From contig NC_136010.1 of the NCBI RefSeq assembly GCF_048128805.1, forward strand, positions 18,604,980 through 18,668,979: a DNA stretch of 64,000 nucleotides, given 5' to 3'. The notes under the pieces were generated by a model. The model searched no databases. It had not been told where the DNA came from and worked only from the letters and a program-made list of their open reading frames with translations. Positions 49,801-60,900 of the stretch are shown one piece after another (position 1 is the first letter of the stretch; each line of letters begins with the position of its first letter). This DNA comes from Centroberyx gerrardi. Its lineage: Eukaryota; Chordata; Actinopteri; Beryciformes; Berycidae. The translations under genes were made by a program, and so were the position numbers.

Positions 49801-52800
49801 TGAATGGGAAAGACGTTCTGTTCATTCAAGTTCTGTGGTTGCGCTGCATAGTGCATCGAGCATCAGACCAACCTTGCTTGATGCTACATTGCCTGATGCT
49901 TACCTAGTAACTATCTTTTAAAATTTCTAAAATCCAAGCATGACTGAACTGCCTACATCATGCCTCTTTCACAGATTTTTGACTGGCCTTGGCACATTAA
50001 TAAAGTTGTTGACGAAGATGCAAGAACAGGAAGGGAGGCATAATTCATAAATGTGTTAGAATAATCAAATTTGGTAAATAGGTTTACTTGATCAGCCAGA
50101 TGGTGGTGCCAATGTGCAACTTTACATTTTGGCCGTAACTCCTAAACCATGAGGCCTAGAATATTTTTTCCCTTCAGATTCCGTGGCTTAACACAAATCC
50201 ATAGCACATATTGGTTTTCATTTCAGCCTTGACAGTTTTCCGCTGTTTTGAATTTTATGCAAAACCTATTTTTTGCTATTTGTCCTGCAAAGTTATTCTT
50301 ATTTTTGTATTTGTTTCAAATCCCCTACTAATAATGCAAGTTAAGTGATGTAAAATTAGATTTGTTGTACTGTCTCTGTCCCTCCCAGTCTCAGTATAGC
50401 TACTAGTGTTATTCTGTCCATATGAAGTGATCAAAATACCCAGTGCTACTCCAAAAATAAGCCATAGATGCAGCGCTGTTTGTTTCATGGGTGGGATGGA
50501 TGAGAGTGCATCTCTGAGTGAAACACTGCTACTTTCACCTTTAAATTAGGATGCAATGTTGGCAGAGCGGCCTAGTTGCCATATTTTGTTAATGTTGCTT
50601 GTGGGAGTGTGAAAAACAATTATACTTTCATGATGTTGATTTGATAGACTTGTAAGCAGCATTAAGTTACAGTGTTGATGTGGGACTCTGCATAGCAGCA
50701 AGTTTTGATATATATTCAAATTTTCAAGAAAAATTTAGAATTAATGGAGTGGAAGGTTTCAACAAAATTTTCATCAGAAATAATGATTTTGTTCATTGAG
50801 TGTTAGTGATAGTGTTTGTATGTTTGTATATGTGTGTGTGTGGGGGGTCCATTTCTGTATGTGTGTGTATTAGTAACCAGAATTCTGTTCATTTGAATTT
50901 TACAAAGATGTGTTGTTTGTTATTAAAATTAAGGTATAGTAAATAACTTTTGTGCCAACATTAAGGGTTTGCTATTTCATTTCTTACAATCAAGAGCTTT
51001 ATTATTTGCATATCATTCTCTACTATCAATGACTTGTTGCTTAGCTGCAGTTTTTGTACAGCAGAGGAAGCAGTATGGTTTTGTTTTTGTTTAGCTTGAC
51101 TTTTCTCACCCCAGTTAATGAAATATATGTCCATGCTAAGCTCATTAGGCCAACCGGGCTAATTTTGGAGCTGAGCTCTCGAGGGCATTGTTGGTCCAGC
51201 CCGATGGATGGCTGTCATCCAACCTAATGACAACAGACATGGCCAAAGGCCTAATTCATTTTTACAGCACTTCATACAGGCCAAAGATGAGAGCTGAATG
51301 TTTATCCAAAGGACTGTCTCTTTTTTGTGATTTACCTCCCAAATTATTCAGGTATAGCTACAAAAAACTGTAGACTGCCCTTATCATCCTTAAGTCATAT
51401 TAGTCACTGAATTGTTGTGGAAAATGTTTGTATTCAAACTGTTACTTTGGATATGCACTGCCGGCAGTGGTTTGTTGAATGCTCTATAGCCGAAACATTA
51501 GCTTGCAATTTCTCCACAATGTGGGCACAGATTAAAAAGAAAAACTGTCACTCCCGGAGCGCCCTGAGACAGAGACGGAAGAGAGAGGGTTTTGCGTTGA
51601 GGGCTCGGGTATTGATTAAAGATTTGTTTTTGTCAGCCTTTCCAGTCTCATGACCCTCGCTCTCGTCTCTAGGGTGGGGCTGGAGCAAGCTAGCATGACA
51701 GATACCCTTAAATTCGCCCCAAGTGTTTGCTTCGCAGCCAGGATCAGTGATAATCCAAACATCAGCACACAGAGTTATATATTTTTATACCCGTTTGACT
51801 GAGGGTGAGGCGACTTATGGAGAGGCATGCCCAGGCTGCCATAGTTCGACACACAAATGGCCAGTGTTGGCAACATGAGAGTTGCAGACCTGTAGCCTGT
51901 GTCAAACAGAGCTCCCTTCCCTTCATAGCCTTTTGTACATGGGCTCCTTCATCAAGACCAAGAATGTAATTGGCTCCAGTGTGGGCCTGCTCAGCTCAGC
52001 ACATCCTCTCATGTAACAAGCTCTGGTTTCAGCCTGTCTTGCACTTTAGTGTTTTACAACCAAATAGTAGTTTTCTGTGTATCTCTTTCTTGGCTAATGT
52101 ACAAGCAGTCATTAAGCCTGCTGTTTACCCTCCAAAATAAATATTAAACCTTACAGGGAGAGTCTACAAGAGATGAAGTAAAGTAGAGAGCCTTTCAGGC
52201 TTTGATCTGCTTCTGGTATAGAAAAAGCTACATTTACATTTTCAAAGGCAGATTTTTGTGGTTAATTTGTTGTTCATGTATTGATTAATCAGACCGTTTG
52301 ATTAGGAAGAGCTTGTCTATATGCTGTAAACCTATTCCAAGTCTGGCATCCAAGCTATTCCCATGTGGGCTGTTTTCAGCTGACGCACCAACTATATGTG
52401 GATTTCCATGCCACAGCGGACAAATCTTTAATTAGTAAGCAATACTCTGTTGGAACTCTCACTGTTCCTCCCTCACATCTGTAGAAATGCCTGGTGGAAG
52501 GAATCAGACGGTAGACGTACTGCAGCTGAAATAACATGAGAGCAGATAAATAGCAGGTGAAAGAACAAAATAGTTTAGAGTAATGATAGCATAATGCTGT
52601 AGAAAAGAAACCTCAGCACTCACCAAACAGTTATAATGAGTTCACTTTTGTATGCTTTGCGAGCCTAGTAAAAATCATTCAAGTGCAAATAAAAACAGGA
52701 AACAAGGCCCTTCTGAAGATAGACAAGGGCTCCCAGATTAGAGAAGGCCAATAAGAGCCATGCCTAAAACATATTGTTTATTTAACAGTATGAGCACCAT

Positions 52801-55800
52801 GCACTGTTTGAAACATTAGACTTGAGCCTGACAGTCACCTGATGAGATATGAACCTTGAACACTGAGGTCCTCCCTATAATCTAATAGTATAGTCCTTTT
52901 CTAAATGGACCATCTGCATAATAGTTGACAGACTGGACAGCTTCCTGGTTTGACATAATTACTTTTTTTATAGCCATAGTTTGGGTTTAAGTTTAGCATC
53001 CAAATTTAACATCCACTCCTGCCAAACTCAAATAAATAATGATATCGTGCTAAAAATATAAGACACAGAATATAAATGTTGGATGCTTTGTCCATTGCAC
53101 TGGTAATGTTGCAGACACCAGGCTAACATTTCAGAATTTTTATCTAATTTTGGATATTGTAAAATGACACAGCAAAGGATACTTTTCTGCGCCAAATGCA
53201 AATATCTGAATAATTTTTCCATGGCCTAGGTGAATGTTAGATTCTGATTAGCTGGAGGCTGTCCATTATTTTTTGTATAACTGTACACCTCCAGCAAAAA
53301 TTGCATGATCATCATCCTAAATTAATGCAGTAGTGAGGTTTTAGCATTCCTAGGGTTTACCCGAGATAGCAATCAAGTCTGATGAAAACTGTATTCCTCA
53401 AAAAATGCCATTGTTCATTCCAGATGTTACAGTGGAGCTACTCAACATTAATCTTCTCACTCTTGCATCATGACATGGCTGTTTGCCAACTGACCTGGCT
53501 GTGCTGCTTCCTTGAACAAGCGCGAATTCGCAATAGCTGCGACCACGTACGCGCATACACGCGTGGGGAAATTTTTGTGGACCGACCAACCAACCGACCG
53601 ACCGACAGAGCGAGCTATAGAGCTGCTGGTCGCAGATAAAAAATCTGTATATGAACTTCATAAGTAGTATAGCCAAGAAGATGTCTGAAAAAGAAAAACA
53701 ATATCAGTGTTTATGTACATATATTTAGATAAATGTATAAATAATCTTTATGATCAGTATGTATGATTTTTAACTACCGGTATATCTAAACAATATATAT
53801 GCCTATGGGTGAATATATTACTTAAAACAACATAGAGGTTTCAAAGCAGTTTAGTGTTTATGGATGCAGCATTTATTCAGTTTGTGAATGCAAGGTGTAT
53901 ATTGGCTTACTAACATTAACTCATCAGCTGAAGTGCAGGTGAGAAATGCCATTTGTAAAAGGACTAACATGCTAAGTATAAGAAGTGAACAAATGTCAAG
54001 TAGGCTACTGTACTCTAGAAAATAGATGAATGTGTAGTGGTTTTCCCACAACGTAGCCGAGGGCATCGCACGGCAAATTCAGGTCATGCATTCAGTCAGT
54101 CAGTCAGTTAGTCAGTCAGTCAAGTAACGCTTAGTGAGATATCGCTTCGTGAGATGGCCTCTAGAGGGCGCCTCTGGCTAAGAGATGGCCTGTGGGCTAA
54201 ACGCCACACTGATAATACCATATTGGATCTCACTAGCCCCGAGTCTATTGACAGAGGAAACAAATCTAGGTTTCATCAAGGGGGATATTGGATATTTGAC
54301 GACCGGTTCTGAAAAAATAAATACAGAGCAGTACCGGTGGTTGTACCTGTTTTAGGAGCTTAAACTACTGCCTCGGTTCGTTTTATAACCAAACTTTTCC
54401 GGCTGCGCGGTGTTTGAACCTTCGGCCCAATCACAGCGCTTAAAAACGGAAAACTCCACTCAACCGGGATGCCCGGGCGACATTAAACAAACGCACAATC
54501 GCAAACAGCCTTTTAATCTGAGCCGCGGAGCTGACAGGTTGTGTTGTGAAAATGTCGAGAAAGAAGAAACTACACATTCTTACCTATTTTCGACCCAATG
54601 TGAGTGATAAAACAATGTGTTCAAGTGAATTTAACTTGTTTCTATGAAGTAGCACCGTTATGAGCGAAGCTAGGCTACTGTATTTCTGCCTCTCCACCGT
54701 GTTAACGTTCCAAAACAGCCCAACGGACAGAAATCAATCCCGCAGCTAGTGGAAGTCAACACACGCGTGGTGGGCTTGTACAGGATCTATACTTGTTTAA
54801 TCAGCGGTTTACAACATGACCATCTCACCCAGACAGATTTTTGCAATGGACAAAACAAGCCAAAACTGAAAATACTGTGTGGTGCACTGTAGGGTGACCT
54901 GTAAGGCTGTAAGACCTCCTCCAGGGTGCTAACGTGCTTGGAGGAAGTGTTTTCCAAGAGGTTACTCTTTTTGTCACGTGTCCACAGGAAAAATAATTGC
55001 TAAACAGACCGTGTGCGTATTTATAAATGGATCCTTACGAAAATGTCCTCATAGTGGAGCTGTGTCTCTTCACTTTGTTAATCCTGCAGGGTTTACATGG
55101 GTTGCTGTATTGCTTGAGGGGCTGTTAGCTGGCAATGGCTTAACAGTTATTTCAAAGAGAAATGCATTTATTTTACAATTGTTTCACCTTCGCATGTGTA
55201 TGGCACCTTGAACTGAGGCGCTTTGGTAGCATTGTTATGTTGGTAGTGTGAACATAACAATGCTGTAAAGCAACAACATGCTGACTAACAGCTGTGCTAT
55301 GACCAGTGTTATCCCAGGCTGTCAAATGATTCAAAGCTGTTTTGTTGCAATTGTCTAGATCCTTAATATGTTCCCATCCTAAGTCTTTCTTTCTGCTTTG
55401 TTTTGCTGGTTGAGCAGGCATCTCCTGCTACAGTAGTTCCTCTCTAGACTAGCAGGGCTCTATGGAGGTCGGCCAGCATGCCTACTGCTGCTGACGGCTG
55501 ATTGCAAAGAGCAAGTCTTCAGAGCGCTCATTGTCGGGTGGGAGATGGCCAAGACTTGCTGCTGGCCCATGCCGTATCCGAGTGTGGATCCACTGTGAAA
55601 GATCCATTTTCCAGCCAATATGTGGCACTGCAATCAAGCTAGACGATAGTTCAATGCATATTTTAAGTTACTGCATAGTAATAAAGCTACACATAAACTA
55701 CAACTTCCCTCTCGCTAATTTGCCCACTTCCTTTTCCCTCTGCCCTCTTTTCCTTGGCACATCTCTGATCATTCAGCTGCAGCGTGTTTTCCAGTTCTGA

Positions 55801-57901
55801 CAGTGACACCACTCTGGTGGTACCTAGGAGCAGATGCTGCATGTGATTCTTAATTGGGCGAAGCGAATGATTACAGATACCTGTTCGGCTCATATAAAAA
55901 GGAGTCTACACATGCAGAATTACAGGTACAGATGGATATAGCAAATACTACAGATCTACAGACCTATTCCTGCATTCCTTTGGGAGTGATACTGTGAGCA
56001 TCGCTCTGTAGCTGCAGTTCCTTACACATTACACTTGGAGGCTGCTAGCCAGGCCCCTCTCTGTAGACCGACTGTATTCATTCCCATTGGCTTTTCCATA
56101 TGGAGGTATCTCGGTAGTATAACACAGCGCTGTTGCTGTGATGTACAGTGAGCTACATACAGTGTTGTTATATCCTCATAATCAAGTGCACTGCTGGATT
56201 ATTTGCGTTGGCTTTAAAGTGATATTTTTGCTTTGGTAGAACATTCTCCCTTTTTTACAGTCAACCACTGATATCAGCTGCCCCAGGGATCCATAGTCAG
56301 CACTGATTTTCAGGCTTTTTTCTATCTCTCCATGCACTTGCCCATTTTTTGTAACCTAGCCTACAACCTACACTGAAAATCAACATATATACGAAGGAAG
56401 GTACCTCGGATATTTTTTTTCCCTGTTCTCATTGCCATTTATTTTCAAGCCAAATTATGTTACAAATTACAGTCGAAATTAATGCATTACCTGCTGTTAA
56501 CTATAGTGAATTTATTTCCATTCTGTCCACACACGTGAGACTGAATAATAGGCTCATTTGCACATGCCGTAAAATTACCTGGATTAACTGCAACCTTACG
56601 CCTATGTTCATTCCAAGATTTGCATTGTTGTAGTTTGTATATGCATTAGAAGTGTGATAGATCAGTTGCTCAAAATCTGTACAAATGAATGGGGGAGACA
56701 GAAAAAAGCCTGAAGTTAAGCGGCGACTATGGAGACAGAGAAGCTGATATTGTTGGCTGGCTGTTCCATGAAAATCTTCAGAGATATGCAGGCTAAAAAG
56801 ACTAGATTTTTCTTAGAAATGTTCGACCAAAAATAAACATTTTTCTCAGGGACAGAGCCTGACATAGAGTATGTCAGCTCATTACAATGAAACATGCACT
56901 GTTTCCACATTATAGTCCTCTTTTTTATAATAACAATATTCAGATTCAGTTTCAGGCATATTTAATTCCGAGGCATCTGAAGTTAGCTTGTTTTTGAGCA
57001 GTACTGTAGCCTTGTCCTTGTAAAGGTTCCTCTGTCATGTCACTATGATTGACAGTCACTGCCTTTTTCCATTTAAACACACTTTTAATGATTAGTTGCT
57101 CGCTGAGAATATCCTCATTTTGTATGTAAATTGCTGAAGCTATGGACACATAAGCCTACATCTTGTTTATGTTCTACATTCAATGTGATTTTTTCTCTCC
57201 AAACAAATATAATTTGCACACACTTAAGTTTTGGATGAATCACCATTTGCATATTTAAACAGGAAGTAAGCAATGGAATGAAATGAACAATTGAATATAA
57301 CCATGCATGATAGCATCTCCAAACCATACTGCTTTATTATGCTTGTGAACTGATTGCGAAATGTAAAATACAGACTGAACGACATACATTATAATGTAAG
57401 CATTGGGGCTGGTAATTGTATAATTATTTCCCTGAATAATATACTAAATCATGGCATGCAGCACACAGGCTCTCATGCTAAATCCCCATACGCTACAAAA
57501 TCACTCAAGGGTGTTTATTGTGTCTAAATAATGAATAGATACAGTCTTCACAAGTTGACAGTGAAATATTTACAGTGAACTCCCCTGATAGAATGTATTT
57601 CACAGTAAAATAATTTTGTGAAGCGCAATGCAAAACTTATGCAGCACTTAATTTCATTTTCCAAGTTCAGTTGGGGATACTTATTTTACAGTCAGCGTAT
57701 TGCTGCAGATCGACTGATAGACTGATAAAGAGGGAGACGTGCAAGTCAATAAGGTATGAGCTATGTGCTAAATATTCTGTTTCGTCTTTTGTTGTAGATG
57801 AACATGGACATTTGAAAATATACCTGCCCAAAAAGCTGCTTGAATGTCTACCAAAATGCTCCTCGCTGCCAAAGGAGAGACACCGGTGGAACACTAATGA
57901 G
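40802..57901 (+). CDS. camta1: Calmodulin-binding transcription activator 1, 5' part
   Basis: A nuclear transcription factor with a CG-1 DNA-binding domain, IPT/TIG fold, ankyrin repeats and IQ motifs. Only the start lies here. Coding exon 1 is 40802-40826 (MAAENKPE plus one base), in strong context GAAATGG. The next firm exon, 57798-57901, restores the codon as Asp and encodes EHGHLKIYLPKKLLECLPKC followed by SSLPKERHRWNTNE. This is the opening of the CG-1 domain and is nearly identical to human CAMTA1. It ends in phase 0 at GTAAGG. The next expected exon (IAAYLITFEKH) is not in the window. The intron between is 17 kb, and CAMTA1 is known for very long 5' introns. A candidate cassette exon lies at 44785-44886. 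CAMTA2 is less likely because its opening residues differ and because of the dnajc11 linkage. Confidence 0.93.
42592..42611 (+). promoter_or_regulatory. Strong CTCF-like motif
   Basis: CCCCACCAGGGGGTGCTAT follows the long CTCF consensus CCACCAGGGGGCGCTA with one change in the core. It lies inside camta1 intron 1. The call is motif only; occupancy is unknown. Confidence 0.5.
43805..43830 (+). mobile_element. End of a teleost MITE-like repeat
   Basis: AAGGGATAGTTCACCCAAA is a terminus I recognise from widespread fish non-autonomous DNA elements. The matching inverted end was not found within the next 2 kb, so this is probably a truncated copy. Its right border cannot be set. Confidence 0.45.
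44785..44886 (+). CDS. camta1: Candidate camta1 cassette exon (102 nt, phase 1-1)
   Basis: A long pyrimidine tract and CAG-like acceptor (ttgcctcctgaag|GA) precede an open stretch ending at a strong donor (AACA|GTAAGAG). The exon is symmetric: it enters in phase 1, as left by exon 1, and leaves in phase 1, as needed by the exon at 57798. Inclusion would replace the Asp junction codon and insert GLKKVRNPDRMYRSAVCY and then AGHGPPKSISDDTETN before EHGHLKIYLPKK. The peptide is of normal composition and is not simple sequence. I cannot name a homologue. Human CAMTA1 also has extra residues encoded just before the CG-1 domain, but their sequence differs. Confidence 0.68.
48522..48588. repeat. Interrupted (TTC)n repeat
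   Basis: Imperfect TTC/CTT trinucleotide run. The open frames across it encode poly-Phe/Leu or poly-Ser and are rejected as genes. Confidence 0.9.
49119..49190 (+). repeat. Dispersed repeat, copy A
   Basis: It shares GGCCAGATGGTGG, GCAACTTTACATTTTGGC and TAACTCCTGAACCGTAAGG blocks with copy B at 50093. The family is unassigned. The flanks differ, so the recognisable part is only a core. Confidence 0.6.
50093..50160 (+). repeat. Dispersed repeat, copy B
   Basis: The same block order and orientation as copy A, with a shorter spacer after the GCC of the first block. The two copies are about 970 bp apart. Confidence 0.6.
54088..54121. repeat. (CAGT)n tetranucleotide repeat
   Basis: About eight CAGT units with one TAGT variant, just left of the CpG-rich module. 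Confidence 0.88.
54156..54173 (+). promoter_or_regulatory. CTCF-like motif
   Basis: GGCCTCTAGAGGGCGCCT matches the CTCF core CCASYAGRKGGCRC with A to T at one position. It lies 150 nt before the CpG-rich module in camta1 intron 1. Confidence 0.4.
54290..54610 (+). promoter_or_regulatory. CpG-rich promoter-like module in camta1 intron 1
   Basis: About 18 CpGs fall in 260 bp of otherwise CpG-poor intron. A CCAAT box is at 54427-54431. An ATG at 54552 opens MSRKKKLHILTYFRPN, and then a strong donor AAT|GTGAGTG at 54600. Read as a first exon it would end in phase 0, which does not fit the phase-1 exon at 57798. If it feeds camta1 it is therefore probably an untranslated first exon, or it starts another transcript. 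Confidence 0.5.
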
Positions 57902-60900
57902 GTAAGGCCACCTCTCCTTATCACACAACTTTCTCCTCAATCCATCACTTTACCGGAGTCGCTGTTCATACGACATGTTGTTCTTTCAGACCCTTTTTAG
58001 ACACATTAGTAAGCAATGTGAACTGTTTTCAAAATCTGCAGTCACAACATAAACACCTTTACAGCAGTTTCCCTGATCCACCAAAATATTGGCATCAAAA
58101 AACAACTTTCACTCAACGGCGTGCATATATGTTTATGTCACATGGAAACATTGAACCTACATGTGTACCTAATTGTATTATGTTTAGTTTTTTCATTCTT
58201 TCTCTCATGTGTTCCCTTCAGATAACACTTACTGGACAATTCAACACGATTGTTTTGCTTTTCTTTATTCCTATTATATCTAGAGTCCAACTTCAGAAAC
58301 ATTTTACAGCAGATCTGTCTGTTTTAATTTGACCCAAAGCTTCCTCTGATCTTTGTTTGGCTACTATAGTTAGAAAATCTTTCCGTAACATAGAGAACAC
58401 ACTGTTATTGGGCTCCGCATGGATACCCTGACCTTTAATCGTGATATGATCTCTGGCAGAATAAAAGACAAAATAGATAAAACATTCTCTCCTTCTATCC
58501 TCACATAAAATGAGCCAGTTGTAAAATGTATGTGTCTTATGGTGTAGTTTATGTTTCTTCTTCTTATTCTTATAGGAAGCCATGTTTGGCCTAAATCAAA
58601 AGTTACTGTCAATCGCATCTTGAGTCTTATTCACAGGACTTCACTGCTGCTGTATTCAGCAATCATTATGAAGGGCTTATAATGTAAACATAAACAGTGT
58701 TTAACATAGGCAGCATAAAAGCCTCAAGGTGTCTCACATTTCATATTACATCACAATAAGGGAAAATAACACAATCTCATTTAGTTTTCTGTCTTGAAAA
58801 TGAAAGCCAAAAATGTTTTTATTTGTATGCTTGTGTAAGAAGCCACAAACACTGTTTGCTCTGCTGTCCTTGACCTATAGGCCAGCCATTTTAAATTAAG
58901 CCATGTCTTCTCAGTACAGCTCCTTTATCATTTAATAGAAAGGAGAAGTGTCTTGCCTGATGTTTATGTTTTATGTCATGCATGCTCAAAAATAGGTTTT
59001 GTATATCATTCTACCTACTTGGAGACTGCTGGGAATGTGGAAATGAACATTATTTAGTTGTTTAAACTTGTGTTGATGTGAAGCAAGTTCAGTTTAAGCA
59101 CATTAACTTGCAGCCAATGGTATCATCAGAGGAACAATGCCAAACAAGTAATATTAGTAGCATCCCCTCATTAATTAAAGCTGTTTAAATCTTAATCTAT
59201 TAAAGAAACGTGGAGGACAGTTTCAGAGTAATTTCACCTTTGGTTTCTGCCATCCTGTCCCATTTGTTAAATGCATAACAAGAGAAGAGAAAATGTTTGC
59301 TTTTTATCTATATTCGGATGGAGGCTAAAGTCAATACAATGATCACTGACAACAACAACGTGCCAAATACATGCAGAGATTTTGAATGAATTCCTAACAA
59401 AGCTGTCATTTTCAACAAACATCATCATATATGCATTACAATGTCAAGATTTCATCTTTGATTACTGAACCGTATGCACCACCATATGCACATGTTTTCA
59501 GCTCATGAGGTGAATTTAGTGTGTACTATCCCTTTAAAATTTGAGAAACTTAAATTTTTAAAAAAAATTATCTTCGTCTCCTTTGACACTAAGTGACAAG
59601 CCATCAGAACTTTAGAAATGTAAACAATGCAGTCTCTTAACTGTGGCTCATTATTTTAATTAACATGCACATTATGTATATGCAGTACATATTACATCAA
59701 TCAATTTACATATTAACATATTACAGGGACCAATTTTTGCCTCAATTGCCTCAAAACTCTTTTCTTCAGGTTGCAGATCCATGAATTTATAGCTTTCATT
59801 TCCAATAGTGATAGGTGAAAATCTTACTTAGTATTAAGAAACTGGTTCTTCTTTTCAGAGAATAACTGGTAGTAATTAGAGCTAAATGCACTCCATGATG
59901 GATATGAAAACCAATATGCTAAAATCACCCATCCATACTTTTGATTAACAAATTGTGACCATATAAATACAGTCATCTGCAGTGATGAAAGTTAATTGAC
60001 TGAAAAACAAATAGAAAATACGGCACAAGACTAAACATGCCACACTGGTTTCTGAGCCAAAGGATATACCAAAAGACAATATATCATTGACATAAAGTGA
60101 GGTAATTATTTTTTGTTACAATTTTACATTCTCTCTTTGTGCTGTTTATGCTTTAGAAGATAATTGATTTGTGGTAAACACATCCGTAATAATAGGATAA
60201 ATTACAGTACTGATTAAGACAGCAAAAAATACACAAACATCTCCTCTACACCACTTTCAGTCTCCTCTAAGTCTCCATCTGCCTCATCTTTGCTCACTAG
60301 CCCTGGCCTAGTTATGAAAAAATGTAAAACGCTTGTGTGTTTCTAATTGGCTGATGTTGTAACTTGTTTGCCCTGTCTGACCTGCATTGTGCTGCTAGCA
60401 GTCTAAATTAATTAACACGTTTTTGAAATTGATCTCAAAATGTAAGCCTAAGCACTTGTTTGGGATAAATGCTGTCGGCTACAGCTGTTGGCATGTCTTG
60501 TCATTTATTACCAAATTAAATCACAACAGACACATTTTAGGAAAAGCACCATGTTGTGTTACTAATGTTACTGGGCTGGAGTTTCTTCTGTGGATGTTAT
60601 AGGGATTGGTAGGTCGATAGGATTTTGGTGATAAATGAGCAAAAAAGAAGATTCCAGTGGTGTTGTGGTATGCATGCCAATAGTGTTTTCCACGGTTGAA
60701 GAGAGCAAAGCAACCTTTCCTAAAATCAAGGACATTACTTTTTTATGCACACCATGCAAACCAGTGTGTCTGTGCCTCATTGGTGGCAGACAGGCAGGCA
60801 GGGAGGGATCAGAGAGTCTCATCGGTGCAATTGTGTGACTCTTAGTGAAAGTGACACCTCATCAATTCTGTGCATATTTCTGCCGCTAGTTCAGCATGCT

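Larger units (their letters stand above)
40827..57797 (+). other. camta1 intron 1 (17 kb)
   Basis: Apart from the separately listed candidate exon, repeats and promoter-like module, I see no coding sequence. Stretches of higher complexity and balanced composition at about 44160-44480, 51110-51360 and 51530-51800 look like candidate conserved noncoding elements, but that needs alignment. Open frames such as 41383-41733, 45272-45490 and 48364-48663 are chance or simple-sequence frames. Simple repeats lie at about 44550-44592 (ATT/ATG), 46380-46430 (GA) and 53575-53610 (ACCG/ACCA). Confidence 0.6.

Noticed and set aside
53575-53610. ACCG/ACCA tetranucleotide stretch inside an 85-aa frame
   Set aside because: The frame depends on the repeat and has no other support.
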